Assembly: GCF_002831645.1 (NCBI RefSeq)
Contig: NZ_CP025117.1
Span: 3,177,001 to 3,241,000, forward strand
Source of the DNA: Olleya sp. Bg11-27
GTDB lineage: Bacteria > Bacteroidota > Bacteroidia > Flavobacteriales > Flavobacteriaceae
Direction of reading: 5' to 3'
DNA length: 64,000 bases
The notes under the pieces are model-generated. The model saw nothing but the letters and a program-made list of their open reading frames with translations. It did not search any database and was not told where the DNA came from. Shown in pieces: positions 9,842 to 16,956 of the stretch. Within the stretch, counting starts at the first letter, position 1. Every line of letters starts with the position of its first letter. Made by a program: the position numbers and the translations under genes.

Positions 9842-10396
9842 TTGACACTAACCAAACACAATATTGAGCAGCTTATAACACTTTGCTTATCTGGTAACCA
9901 ATTAGCACAATTGGAGATTTACAACAGATATTACAAAGCGATGTACAATACCTCATTTAGAATTGTGAACAATAGTTTTGAAGCCGAAGATATTATGCAA
10001 GAGTCCTTTTTGACTGCATTTACAAAGCTAAATAAACTAAAAGAAATAAGCACATTTAGTGCTTGGCTTAAACGTATTGTTGTTAATAATAGCATCCATG
10101 CGTTTAATAAGAATAAAAAAAACGAGGATGTTGCATTGGATGATGTATTATATAAAATTGAAGACCAACAAGGTGTAGATACAACAACTGAATTGCCATC
10201 CGTTAAAGTAAAACAAATTTTAGATACGTTACATACGCTTAAATCTAATTACAGAATTGCCTTAACCTTAAATTTAATTGAAGGTTATGATTATGAAGAA
10301 ATTAGTCAAATTATGGACATCAGTTATGCTAATTGCAGAACAACAGTCTCTAGAGCTAAAGACAGTCTAAGAAAAAAATTAGAACAATTAAACTAA
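9842..10396 (+). CDS. ECF-type RNA polymerase sigma-70 factor
   Basis: The 184-residue protein contains sigma region 2 (YNRYYKAMYNTSFRIVNNSFEAEDIMQESFLTAF, split by the conserved 'AEDIMQESF' core) and region 4 (LNLIEGYDYEEISQIMDISYANCRTTVSRA helix-turn-helix). The best start is TTG, since an in-frame stop lies 33 bases upstream and no ATG is available before the conserved helix. It heads a tightly spaced operon (5-base gap to the next gene) with a candidate anti-sigma factor and two surface beta-repeat proteins, so it likely controls an envelope response and its own operon. The signal is unknown. Confidence 0.92.
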   Translation: MTLTKHNIEQLITLCLSGNQLAQLEIYNRYYKAMYNTSFRIVNNSFEAEDIMQESFLTAFTKLNKLKEISTFSAWLKRIVVNNSIHAFNKNKKNEDVALDDVLYKIEDQQGVDTTTELPSVKVKQILDTLHTLKSNYRIALTLNLIEGYDYEEISQIMDISYANCRTTVSRAKDSLRKKLEQLN

Positions 10397-10401
10397 TTGT
10401 T

Positions 10402-10953
10402 ATGAACGATACTATAGAACAGTTATTTAAAAATTTAGACCATCAATTTGATGTTGAAACTCCTACACTAGGACACCAACAGCGTTTTATGGACAAATTA
10501 AACGCTTCACAAACAAACCTTAAAGTGATTAGTAATAAATCAAGTTACTGGAAACCGTTACTTGCTGTTGCCGCTTCTATTGCTTTAATTTTAACCATTA
10601 CTTTTAATTTAAAGCCAGATACTGCAGATAAGGATTTAGCAAGTATCTCTCCAGAACTAGCAGAAACACAAAGTTTTTTTGCAAGCACCATTACGTTTGA
10701 ATTAAACAAACTTAATACTGAAAAAAGTCCAGAAACTGAGCAACTTGTAAACGATGCCCTATTGCGATTAGGACAATTAGAAAAAGAATACAAAAATTTA
10801 AAATTAAACTTAATAGAAAGTGGCGAAGACCAACGTGTTATTTATGCGATGATTACCAACTTTCAAAACAGAATAGATTTGCTGCAAAGCACGCTTTTAC
10901 AAATTGAAGCGATCAAAACATTAAAACAAAACAATTATGAAACTACTATATAA
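10402..10953 (+). CDS. Single-pass membrane protein, candidate anti-sigma factor
   Basis: The 183-residue protein has an N-terminal cytosolic part (residues 1-48), one transmembrane helix ('KPLLAVAASIALILTITF', about 50-67), and a periplasmic, mostly helical C-terminal part rich in Leu, Glu and Lys. This topology, and its place 5 bases after an ECF sigma gene, fit an anti-sigma factor. No zinc-type anti-sigma motif (HxxxCxxC) is present, so the assignment rests on topology and context. Its 3' end overlaps the next gene by 17 bases, indicating coupled translation. Confidence 0.7.
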   Translation: MNDTIEQLFKNLDHQFDVETPTLGHQQRFMDKLNASQTNLKVISNKSSYWKPLLAVAASIALILTITFNLKPDTADKDLASISPELAETQSFFASTITFELNKLNTEKSPETEQLVNDALLRLGQLEKEYKNLKLNLIESGEDQRVIYAMITNFQNRIDLLQSTLLQIEAIKTLKQNNYETTI

Positions 10954-12019
10954 ATTACCCCTCTGCTTACTGCTTCCGCTATTTGCTTTTTCTAATACTG
11001 GCAATTGGGATGGCAAACACACCAAAAAGAAAACAATTACTAAGGAGTATACTGTTAACGATGATGCGACACTTAAAATAGCCAATAAGTATGGTAATTT
11101 AGATATTATTACGTGGACAGGAAACACGATAACTATTGAAGTTACTATAACCACTAATGGGAATGATGCAGATGAAGTTGCTAACAGAGCAAATGAGATA
11201 GATGTTGAATTTACTGCTAACTCAAGTTTTGTATCTGCCGAAACCGTTATTGGCAAAAAGAAAAAAAATGCTTGGTGGAATTGGTCTGACAACGATAATG
11301 TTAATATGAAAATTAATTACGTGGTTAAATTACCAATTACTAATAATGTCAATTTAAATAATGACTACGGAAATATTACCATTGATACCTTAGAAGGTCA
11401 TGCCGAAATCCATTGTGACTACGGTAAAATCACCACTAAAGAGCTACTTGCAGATAATAACGTAATCTATTTTGACTACACCAATAATAGTTATTTTGAA
11501 TATATAAAAAGTGGAAAAATAAATGCCGATTATAGCGGTTTTACTGTAGCAAAAACTAAAGACTTAAATATCACAGCAGACTACACTAAATCACTTATTG
11601 AAATAGCAGAGAACGTTAACTACAACTGTGATTATGGTAGTTTACGAGTAAACAAATTAAACAGTATTTCGGGTAATGGAAACTATTTGACTGTCGTTTT
11701 AGGCGATGTTTATAAAAATGTGAATTTAAATGCAGATTATGGCTCTATTAAAATAGGAAAAATGACCAAAAATGCCAAAAACATAAATATAGAATCTGAT
11801 TATGTAGGTATAAAAATAGGAATAGATCCTGAATATGCTTTCAATTTTGATATCAGTTTAGAATACGGAGGACTTAATGGGCACGACGACTTTCAAATAG
11901 ATATCAAAAGTCTAAAAAACACTGATAAATACTATTCTGGTTTTCACTATAAAAAGGATTCCGGAAACTTAATAAAAATAAACTCAGAATACGGAAGCGT
12001 CTCTTTTGATAAAAAATAA
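10937..12019 (+). CDS. DUF4097-type surface beta-repeat protein
   Basis: The 360-residue protein has a signal peptide (cleavage near AFSN) followed by a strand, 'LKIANKYGNLDIITWTGNTI', typical of DUF4097/putative adhesin proteins. About ten short units follow, each centred on D/E-Y-G or D-Y-x-G ('NNDYGNITID', 'HCDYGKITT', 'NADYSGFTV', 'NCDYGSLRV', 'NADYGSIKI', 'LEYGGLNG', 'SEYGSVSF') every 20-odd residues. Such units build a right-handed parallel beta-helix. Families of this kind commonly sit beside sigma/anti-sigma pairs, but their molecular job is unknown. It is likely exported to the periplasm or cell surface. Confidence 0.75.
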   Translation: MKLLYKLPLCLLLPLFAFSNTGNWDGKHTKKKTITKEYTVNDDATLKIANKYGNLDIITWTGNTITIEVTITTNGNDADEVANRANEIDVEFTANSSFVSAETVIGKKKKNAWWNWSDNDNVNMKINYVVKLPITNNVNLNNDYGNITIDTLEGHAEIHCDYGKITTKELLADNNVIYFDYTNNSYFEYIKSGKINADYSGFTVAKTKDLNITADYTKSLIEIAENVNYNCDYGSLRVNKLNSISGNGNYLTVVLGDVYKNVNLNADYGSIKIGKMTKNAKNINIESDYVGIKIGIDPEYAFNFDISLEYGGLNGHDDFQIDIKSLKNTDKYYSGFHYKKDSGNLIKINSEYGSVSFDKK

Positions 12020-12047
12020 TCAATTAATAACACAAAAATCAATCATC

Positions 12048-12833
12048 ATGAATTATTCAACAACAAATCAACATTACACAAACCACAAGAGTAATGTCCT
12101 TAAAACATTAAAACAAACACTAGTATTATCATTAGCTTTACTTGCATTTACCTCTTGTAATGCCCAATGGGGTAATGGAAAAAAAATTAAGGGAAATGGA
12201 AACGTTACAACTATCACCAGGTCTACTTCGGACTATGGTGCTATTAGATTAGCTGGTTGGATGAATTTTGAATTAGTAAAAGGTACAGAAGGTACAATTA
12301 CTATTGAAGGAGAAGAAAACCTATTAGACTATATCATAACAGAAGTTGAGTCCAACAGTTTACTTATTAAAATCAAAAACAATATCAACTTAAAACCAAG
12401 CGGAAGCAAAACGATCACAATCACTATTCCTTTTGATGATATTGACAAAGTGTCTCTTGCTGGCTCCGGAAATGTAACATCTAATGCAACTATAGATTCT
12501 AATAATTTTGAAACTAAAATATCAGGATCTGGAGACATGACTTTAGATGTAAAATCTACTAACGTTGATGTTACGATAACTGGATCTGGAGATTTAACGA
12601 TAACAGGACAAACCAAAAACTTAGAGGCTAGTGTTACTGGTTCTGGAGATTTTCATGGTGGACGCTTACAAGCAGATAATGCAGAAACAAAAGTTACCGG
12701 GTCTGGCGGAATTGTTGTTTATGTTAAAGATAAATTAAAAGCAAAAGTAACTGGTTCTGGAGATATCGAATATAAAGGTAATCCTAAAAAAGTGACTAAA
12801 AAGGTAACAGGGTCTGGAGATATTAGTAACTAG
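12048..12833 (+). CDS. Head-GIN (DUF2807) domain lipoprotein with GSGD repeats
   Basis: The 261-residue lipoprotein has a long n-region, then 'LALLAFTSC' with the lipid-attachment Cys37. The mature part starts 'WGNGKKIKGNGNVTTITR' and continues as a DUF2807 ('head GIN', putative autotransporter adhesin) beta-helix with seven G-S-G-x units (GSGN, GSGD, GSGD, GSGD, GSGG, GSGD, GSGD) spaced about 15-20 residues. I chose the ATG after the CATC run; an upstream in-frame ATG inside the end of the previous gene would add 14 residues before the signal. It is the last gene of the sigma-factor operon, followed by a strong terminator. Confidence 0.85.
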   Translation: MNYSTTNQHYTNHKSNVLKTLKQTLVLSLALLAFTSCNAQWGNGKKIKGNGNVTTITRSTSDYGAIRLAGWMNFELVKGTEGTITIEGEENLLDYIITEVESNSLLIKIKNNINLKPSGSKTITITIPFDDIDKVSLAGSGNVTSNATIDSNNFETKISGSGDMTLDVKSTNVDVTITGSGDLTITGQTKNLEASVTGSGDFHGGRLQADNAETKVTGSGGIVVYVKDKLKAKVTGSGDIEYKGNPKKVTKKVTGSGDISN

Positions 12834-12858
12834 TTTTTCTATTTAAAATAATAAATTG

Positions 12859-12893
12859 AAAGGATTTTACAAGTAATTGTAAAATCCTTTTTT
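12859..12893 (+). terminator. Rho-independent terminator of the sigma-factor operon
   Basis: A perfect 14-bp stem (12859-12872 and 12877-12890) closed by a GTAA tetraloop, with the core AGGATTTTAC, runs into a U tract at 12888-12893. It starts 26 bases after the stop of the GSGD lipoprotein gene. Confidence 0.9.
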
Positions 12894-12922
12894 ATGTCAT
12901 AAAGTTATTAGTTTAAGAATAT

Positions 12923-12930
12923 TATATTTG
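12923..12930 (+). promoter_or_regulatory. -7 promoter box (TATATTTG) of speD
   Basis: TATATTTG fits the TAnnTTTG consensus and ends four bases before the speD ATG. The preceding operon ends in a terminator, so this box is the likely promoter for the whole polyamine/channel cluster, with a very short leader. Confidence 0.55.
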
Positions 12931-12934
12931 AGCC

Positions 12935-13297
12935 ATGCAAAAAAGCTTAGGATATCAAACTACAGTAGACTACTATAATTGTAATAGAGACACCATTAAT
13001 TCTGTTGCGTCAATAACTCGGATTTTAGAGGAAGCCGCTAAATTAATGAAACTAAACATTGTTAATACAACCATTCACCAATTCTCCCCTATTGGTATTA
13101 GCGGTGTTATTGTAATAAAAGAAAGCCATATAGCCATTCACACATGGCCAGAACACAATTATGTCGCATTAGATTTTTTTACGTGTAGCACATTTAATGA
13201 CCTTGAAGATGGCATTTTATGGATCAAAGCGCAATTTGAATCTGATAAAGTAGAACAGCAATTTTCACAAAGAGGTTTCTTAAATAAAATGAATTAA
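12935..13297 (+). CDS. speD: S-adenosylmethionine decarboxylase proenzyme
   Basis: It makes decarboxylated AdoMet, the aminopropyl donor for spermidine. The 120-residue protein is the short prokaryotic class, which self-cleaves to form a pyruvoyl group. The motif VIKESHIAIHTWPE places the cleavage at Glu63-Ser64, with His69 as the processing residue and Cys84 (FFTCS) as the catalytic acid, numbering nearly identical to the well-known Thermotoga enzyme. It is the first gene of a run of five same-strand genes with gaps of 0-5 bases ending in a spermidine-synthase domain protein, so it very probably supplies that enzyme. Confidence 0.95.
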   Translation: MQKSLGYQTTVDYYNCNRDTINSVASITRILEEAAKLMKLNIVNTTIHQFSPIGISGVIVIKESHIAIHTWPEHNYVALDFFTCSTFNDLEDGILWIKAQFESDKVEQQFSQRGFLNKMN

Positions 13298-13300
13298 ACT

Positions 13301-14101
13301 ATGAGTTTAAAAAAATCAATAGCTAAGTATTTTGATGATAAAAAAGGGAATGCTAAAGGCGAAGACTTATTAGATTATTTCATTTCGGTATTAATCCTAA
13401 TTAATGTATTAGCTATCATATTAGAATCTTATAAAGAGGTTTACACAACTTATAAAGCCTTTTTTACAGTATTAGAGCTTTTTACAATTATCGTTTTTTC
13501 TTTTGAATATGTCATACGGGTTTGGGTATCCGATTTAATCTCACCAGAACTTTCTCCAACCAGAGCACGATTAAAATATATATTTTCTTTTATGGGAATT
13601 GTAGATTTAGCGTCTATATTACCTTTTTACTTACCCTTTATAGTTTCTTTAGATTTAAGAATAATAAGATTATTACGCTTATTTAGACTATTAAGAGTTT
13701 TAAAATTAAATAGAAATTTTAAGAGTTTAGCGGTTATACGATCGGTAATAGTTAAAACTAAAAATGAAATATTAGTCTCTGCTATTTTAGTGTTTATACT
13801 ATTAATAATAGCATCGACATTAATGTTTTATATAGAAAATAAAGCACAACCAGAAGCTTTTGAAAATATTGGACAAGCACTTTGGTGGGCAGTTGCCACA
13901 TTAACAACTGTAGGATATGGAGATATTTATCCTATCACAGGACTAGGTAAAATTATGAGTGCTTTTATAGCCTTATTAGGTATTGGTTTTGTAGCCTTAC
14001 CTACAGGAATTATTAGCTCTGCATACATCGAAGAAATTAGAAGTCAAAAGCAAGCTACAAAGTGTGTTTGCCCACATTGTCATAAAGAAATCAATAACTA
14101 A
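13301..14101 (+). CDS. Voltage-gated potassium channel family protein
   Basis: The 266-residue protein has six transmembrane helices. S4 is the Arg-every-third-residue segment 'LRIIRLLRLFRLLRVLKL' (about 119-136), and the pore loop carries the K+ selectivity filter TTVGYGD (202-208), followed by S6. Unlike plain KvAP-type channels it ends in a small Cys/His tail, CVCPHCHKEI (255-264), which could bind a metal. It is three bases downstream of speD and overlaps the next gene by one base (TAATG), so it is part of the polyamine cluster. Polyamines are known blockers and modulators of K+ channels, which makes the pairing suggestive. Ion selectivity is inferred from the filter. Confidence 0.92.
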   Translation: MSLKKSIAKYFDDKKGNAKGEDLLDYFISVLILINVLAIILESYKEVYTTYKAFFTVLELFTIIVFSFEYVIRVWVSDLISPELSPTRARLKYIFSFMGIVDLASILPFYLPFIVSLDLRIIRLLRLFRLLRVLKLNRNFKSLAVIRSVIVKTKNEILVSAILVFILLIIASTLMFYIENKAQPEAFENIGQALWWAVATLTTVGYGDIYPITGLGKIMSAFIALLGIGFVALPTGIISSAYIEEIRSQKQATKCVCPHCHKEINN

Positions 14102-14580
14102 TGTTTGAAAATAAAAAACAACACCCTTTAAATAAATTAAAAGTAGGTTTTTCATTTAATTTATTTAAACACACTTGGACTATCATAGAAGTTGGAGAAT
14201 ATAGCTGGGACACCGGAAACATGAGTGTTGAATACACGATAGAAAATGGGTCACAACGCGCTTACTTAGAAGTCGAATTTTATCGTGGCGAATTTGAAGT
14301 TATTTATAGTGAAGATTTGGCTTTAGGTACTATAGATTTAGATGAAATTATTGAAGATAATTTTTTTAATTTTGAAGGTAAAGATTACAAATTAGAGGAA
14401 ACCTATTCAGGCTCTTACAGAAATATGACTACTTTTACAAGTACCGAAACCTTAACGAGCTATCAATTTTATTATAAAAACGATTGTATTACTATTGAAA
14501 AATGGAGTGACGGCAGTATTGAGTCTTTTTTCGGAAAAGAAATCAAACCAAAAAAAATAACCAACATTAACACCTTATAA
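14101..14580 (+). CDS. DUF4178 domain protein
   Basis: The 159-residue cytosolic protein matches the DUF4178 pattern by eye: an opening strand 'LKVGFSFNLFKHTWTIIEVGEY', then W-D-T-x-x-M-x-x-EY, 'RAYLEVEFYRGEF', the 'FEGKDYKLEETYSGSYR' segment, and a closing 'ITIEKWSDGSIESFFGKEI' strand pair. DUF4178 proteins are beta-rich and of unknown function, and in many bacteria they are encoded with DUF350, DUF4247, AdoMet decarboxylase and spermidine synthase genes, which is just the setting here. One-base overlap with the channel gene implies coupled translation and possibly a physical partnership. Confidence 0.75.
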   Translation: MFENKKQHPLNKLKVGFSFNLFKHTWTIIEVGEYSWDTGNMSVEYTIENGSQRAYLEVEFYRGEFEVIYSEDLALGTIDLDEIIEDNFFNFEGKDYKLEETYSGSYRNMTTFTSTETLTSYQFYYKNDCITIEKWSDGSIESFFGKEIKPKKITNINTL

Positions 14581-14581
14581 C

Positions 14582-15346
14582 ATGACAAAAAGATTGATAT
14601 ATGCTACTGTTATTAGCCTTCTAGCATTGTCTTGTGGTAACACAGATAAAGACGTAAAAAAAGTAACCGTAGAACCTTCTCAAGCTATATTGAAAAACAT
14701 CTCTAATAATGATTTTTCAGTAATACTTGATGATATGACTATTGAAGAAACTGAAAATCAAATCATACATAAACACAAATACAAAGTGTTAGAGTTAAAA
14801 AAGGATTCTTTGTACAGTACCAAAAAAGATTGGGCTGTTGTCAACCAGGACTTTTTCTCTAGTCATAAAAATGATTTAGGAATGGAAATTTTATCGCGTC
14901 ATAATGGTAAAATATCTACATTAGCACAACCTGAAGGTTACGGATGGGCGATTGGTAATACTGCTCATGGCGAGTGGGAAGAAACAACACAAGACTCGAC
15001 TGGCAACAATAATTCAGGGACGTCACAAAGACGTTGGAGAACACATTCCACAAGTCCTTTTTTCTGGTTATGGTTAGGTTCTAGACGTAGCTTTTTTAGA
15101 AGTGATTATAACAATTACAGAAGCTACAATACCACTGGTAGAAGTTATTATGGTCAAAATAGCAACAATACGTATGCACATGGTACACGAAGTAACTATC
15201 AGAAAAAAAATAGACCTTCTTTTTTCTCAAGAAAAAGTAAAAATTCGTCACGTTGGAATAATTTAGAAAAAAGAACAAGTAGAAGCTCTTCTAGATATAA
15301 ATCAGGATCTTCTACAAGATCTAGATCAGGAGGAACAGGAAAATAG
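14582..15346 (+). CDS. Lipoprotein with an Arg/Ser/Tyr/Asn-rich tail (DUF4247-like position)
   Basis: The 254-residue lipoprotein has lipobox LLALSC (Cys18). Residues 20-125 look globular ('WAVVNQDFFSSHKNDLGMEIL' around a turn, 'PEGYGWAIGNTAHGEWEE'). A hydrophobic aromatic patch 'SPFFWLWLGSRRSFF' (about 158-172) is followed by about 80 residues almost entirely Ser, Arg, Asn, Tyr, Gly and Lys, ending SRSGGTGK. The Gly/Ser/Arg-rich tail ending in GG-x-GK recalls DUF4247 and YgiB/YjfM-type proteins from similar clusters, but I cannot assign it to either. The tail is strongly basic and probably disordered, and could contact the membrane, nucleic acid or polyanionic surface polymers. Confidence 0.55.
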   Translation: MTKRLIYATVISLLALSCGNTDKDVKKVTVEPSQAILKNISNNDFSVILDDMTIEETENQIIHKHKYKVLELKKDSLYSTKKDWAVVNQDFFSSHKNDLGMEILSRHNGKISTLAQPEGYGWAIGNTAHGEWEETTQDSTGNNNSGTSQRRWRTHSTSPFFWLWLGSRRSFFRSDYNNYRSYNTTGRSYYGQNSNNTYAHGTRSNYQKKNRPSFFSRKSKNSSRWNNLEKRTSRSSSRYKSGSSTRSRSGGTGK

Positions 15347-15351
15347 TAGCT

Positions 15352-16893
15352 TTGAGATATACTAAAAAACAAAAATCTACCGCCTTAAAAGTCGCTTTAT
15401 TTGCAACAGGTTTAAGCGGTATAGTGGCAGAATATATTCTATCCACATTAGCCTCTTATTTTATTGGTAATGCTATATTACAGTTTACATTAATTGTTTC
15501 CATCATGCTATTTGCCATGGGATTAGGTAGTAGGCTCTCTAGACTATTTACTGGTAATGTCATACTTTCCTTTATAGTAACAGAATTAATACTCTCTGTT
15601 TTTATATCCTTTTCAGCCATTATTTGCTACTTATTTTATGGGTTTACAGATTTTTCTTGGTTAATTATTTACCTGTTTTCCATATTAATTGGTCTATTAA
15701 TTGGTTTAGAAATCCCTTTAGCAACACGTATAAATGATGAGTATGAAGAGTTAAGACTTAACATTTCTAACATACTTGAAAAAGATTACTTCGGAAGTTT
15801 AATTGGTGGTTTATTTTTCGCTTTTGTAGGTTTACCCTATTTAGGATTAACCTATACTCCGTTTATCCTCGGTTTTCTTAACCTAAGTGTCTCCTTTTGG
15901 TTATTTATGGTCTTAAAAGAGACTTTTTCTAAAAAAACCAAAAAGCTTTTAGTGATAACCTATATTATAGTCAGTACTTGTATTGGACTTGGACTTTATT
16001 TTGCCAACCCTATTGTAAAATACGGTGAGCAAGTAAAATACAAGGATAAAATTGTATTTACTAAACAAACCAAGTATCAAAAAATTGTTATTACTAAATG
16101 GAAAGATTGGCACTCGTTATATATTAACGGAAACCAACAACTCTCTTCTTTTGACGAGTTTATGTATCACGAACCTATGGCGCATGTAACAATGGGTTTA
16201 GCGCCTAAAAAAAGTAATATTTTAATTCTTGGTGGTGGTGATGGCTGTTTGGCCAGAGAAATTTTAAAATATAATGAGGTCAACACAATAACACTGGTTG
16301 ATTTAGACCCCGTAATGTTAGCATTAGGTAAAGACAACACTATTTTTAAGACGTTAAATAACAACGCCCTAAACAGCCCTAAAGTAACGACTGTAGCAGA
16401 TGATGCTTTTTCTTTTTTAGAAAGAAACCCAGTACTTTACGACATTATCTTTGTTGATCTTCCTGATCCAAACAATGTCGACTTAAATAAACTATACACT
16501 AAAGAGTTTTACTATCTATGTAAGAATAAGTTAAGTGACGACGGATTAATGATAACCCAATCAGGAAGCCCTTATTACGCTACAAGAGCCTTTTATTGCA
16601 TTGAAAAAACCATGCGAGCTGCTCAATTATATACCATTCCGTTACATAATCAAATTTTGACATTAGGAGAATGGGGTTGGATTATAGGCAGTAAAAACAA
16701 GATAACTACAAAACAAGTTCATAATGTAGATGTTTCCAGTATACCGTCCTTAAAATGGCTTAATAATAATTCTATTGGCTTATTGACAGCTTTCGGCAAA
16801 CCATTGGCTGATACTACAAATATAAAAGTTAACACTATTTTTAACCCTAAACTATATACTTACTATAAAGAAGGGAATTGGAACTTATATTAA
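15352..16893 (+). CDS. Membrane-integrated spermidine synthase (aminopropyltransferase)
   Basis: The 513-residue protein fuses seven transmembrane helices (about residues 12-37, 41-60, 69-95, 102-122, 147-165, 168-188, 198-219) to a cytosolic spermidine-synthase domain. That domain has YQKIV (242-246), 'NGNQQLSSFDEFMYHEPMAH' (259-278), the AdoMet loop LGGGDG (293-298), Asp350/351 and the catalytic-region VDLPDP (368-373). Translation appears to start at TTG, five bases after the lipoprotein stop. It probably uses decarboxylated AdoMet from the clustered SpeD; whether the acceptor is putrescine, another amine or a membrane-borne molecule is open. A damaged copy of its 3' end lies at 18511-18713. 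Confidence 0.9.
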   Translation: MRYTKKQKSTALKVALFATGLSGIVAEYILSTLASYFIGNAILQFTLIVSIMLFAMGLGSRLSRLFTGNVILSFIVTELILSVFISFSAIICYLFYGFTDFSWLIIYLFSILIGLLIGLEIPLATRINDEYEELRLNISNILEKDYFGSLIGGLFFAFVGLPYLGLTYTPFILGFLNLSVSFWLFMVLKETFSKKTKKLLVITYIIVSTCIGLGLYFANPIVKYGEQVKYKDKIVFTKQTKYQKIVITKWKDWHSLYINGNQQLSSFDEFMYHEPMAHVTMGLAPKKSNILILGGGDGCLAREILKYNEVNTITLVDLDPVMLALGKDNTIFKTLNNNALNSPKVTTVADDAFSFLERNPVLYDIIFVDLPDPNNVDLNKLYTKEFYYLCKNKLSDDGLMITQSGSPYYATRAFYCIEKTMRAAQLYTIPLHNQILTLGEWGWIIGSKNKITTKQVHNVDVSSIPSLKWLNNNSIGLLTAFGKPLADTTNIKVNTIFNPKLYTYYKEGNWNLY

Positions 16894-16904
16894 TTTTTAA
16901 ACAT

Positions 16905-16943
16905 AAAAAAGCCCCTATTATAAATTATGATAGGGGCTTTTTT
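16905..16943. terminator. Bidirectional terminator between the spermidine synthase and lipoprotein A
   Basis: The 14-bp stem AAAAAAGCCCCTAT/ATAGGGGCTTTTTT (16905-16918 and 16930-16943) has an 11-base loop, with a U tract in either direction. It serves two convergent genes. Confidence 0.92.
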
Positions 16944-16956
16944 GTTGTAATTAATA

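Noticed and set aside
12006-12047. Upstream start for the GSGD lipoprotein giving 14 extra residues
   Set aside because: It lies inside the end of the previous gene and would place a non-signal sequence ahead of the lipoprotein signal.
12460-12830. Regularly spaced GGATCTGGAGAT-like repeats, resembling a CRISPR or satellite array
   Set aside because: They encode the GSGD protein repeats in frame; units vary at synonymous positions and there are no unique spacers of fixed length.
15096-15278. Minus-strand small protein rich in Phe and Tyr
   Set aside because: Antisense shadow of the Ser/Arg/Asn/Tyr-rich lipoprotein tail, with no promoter or family match.
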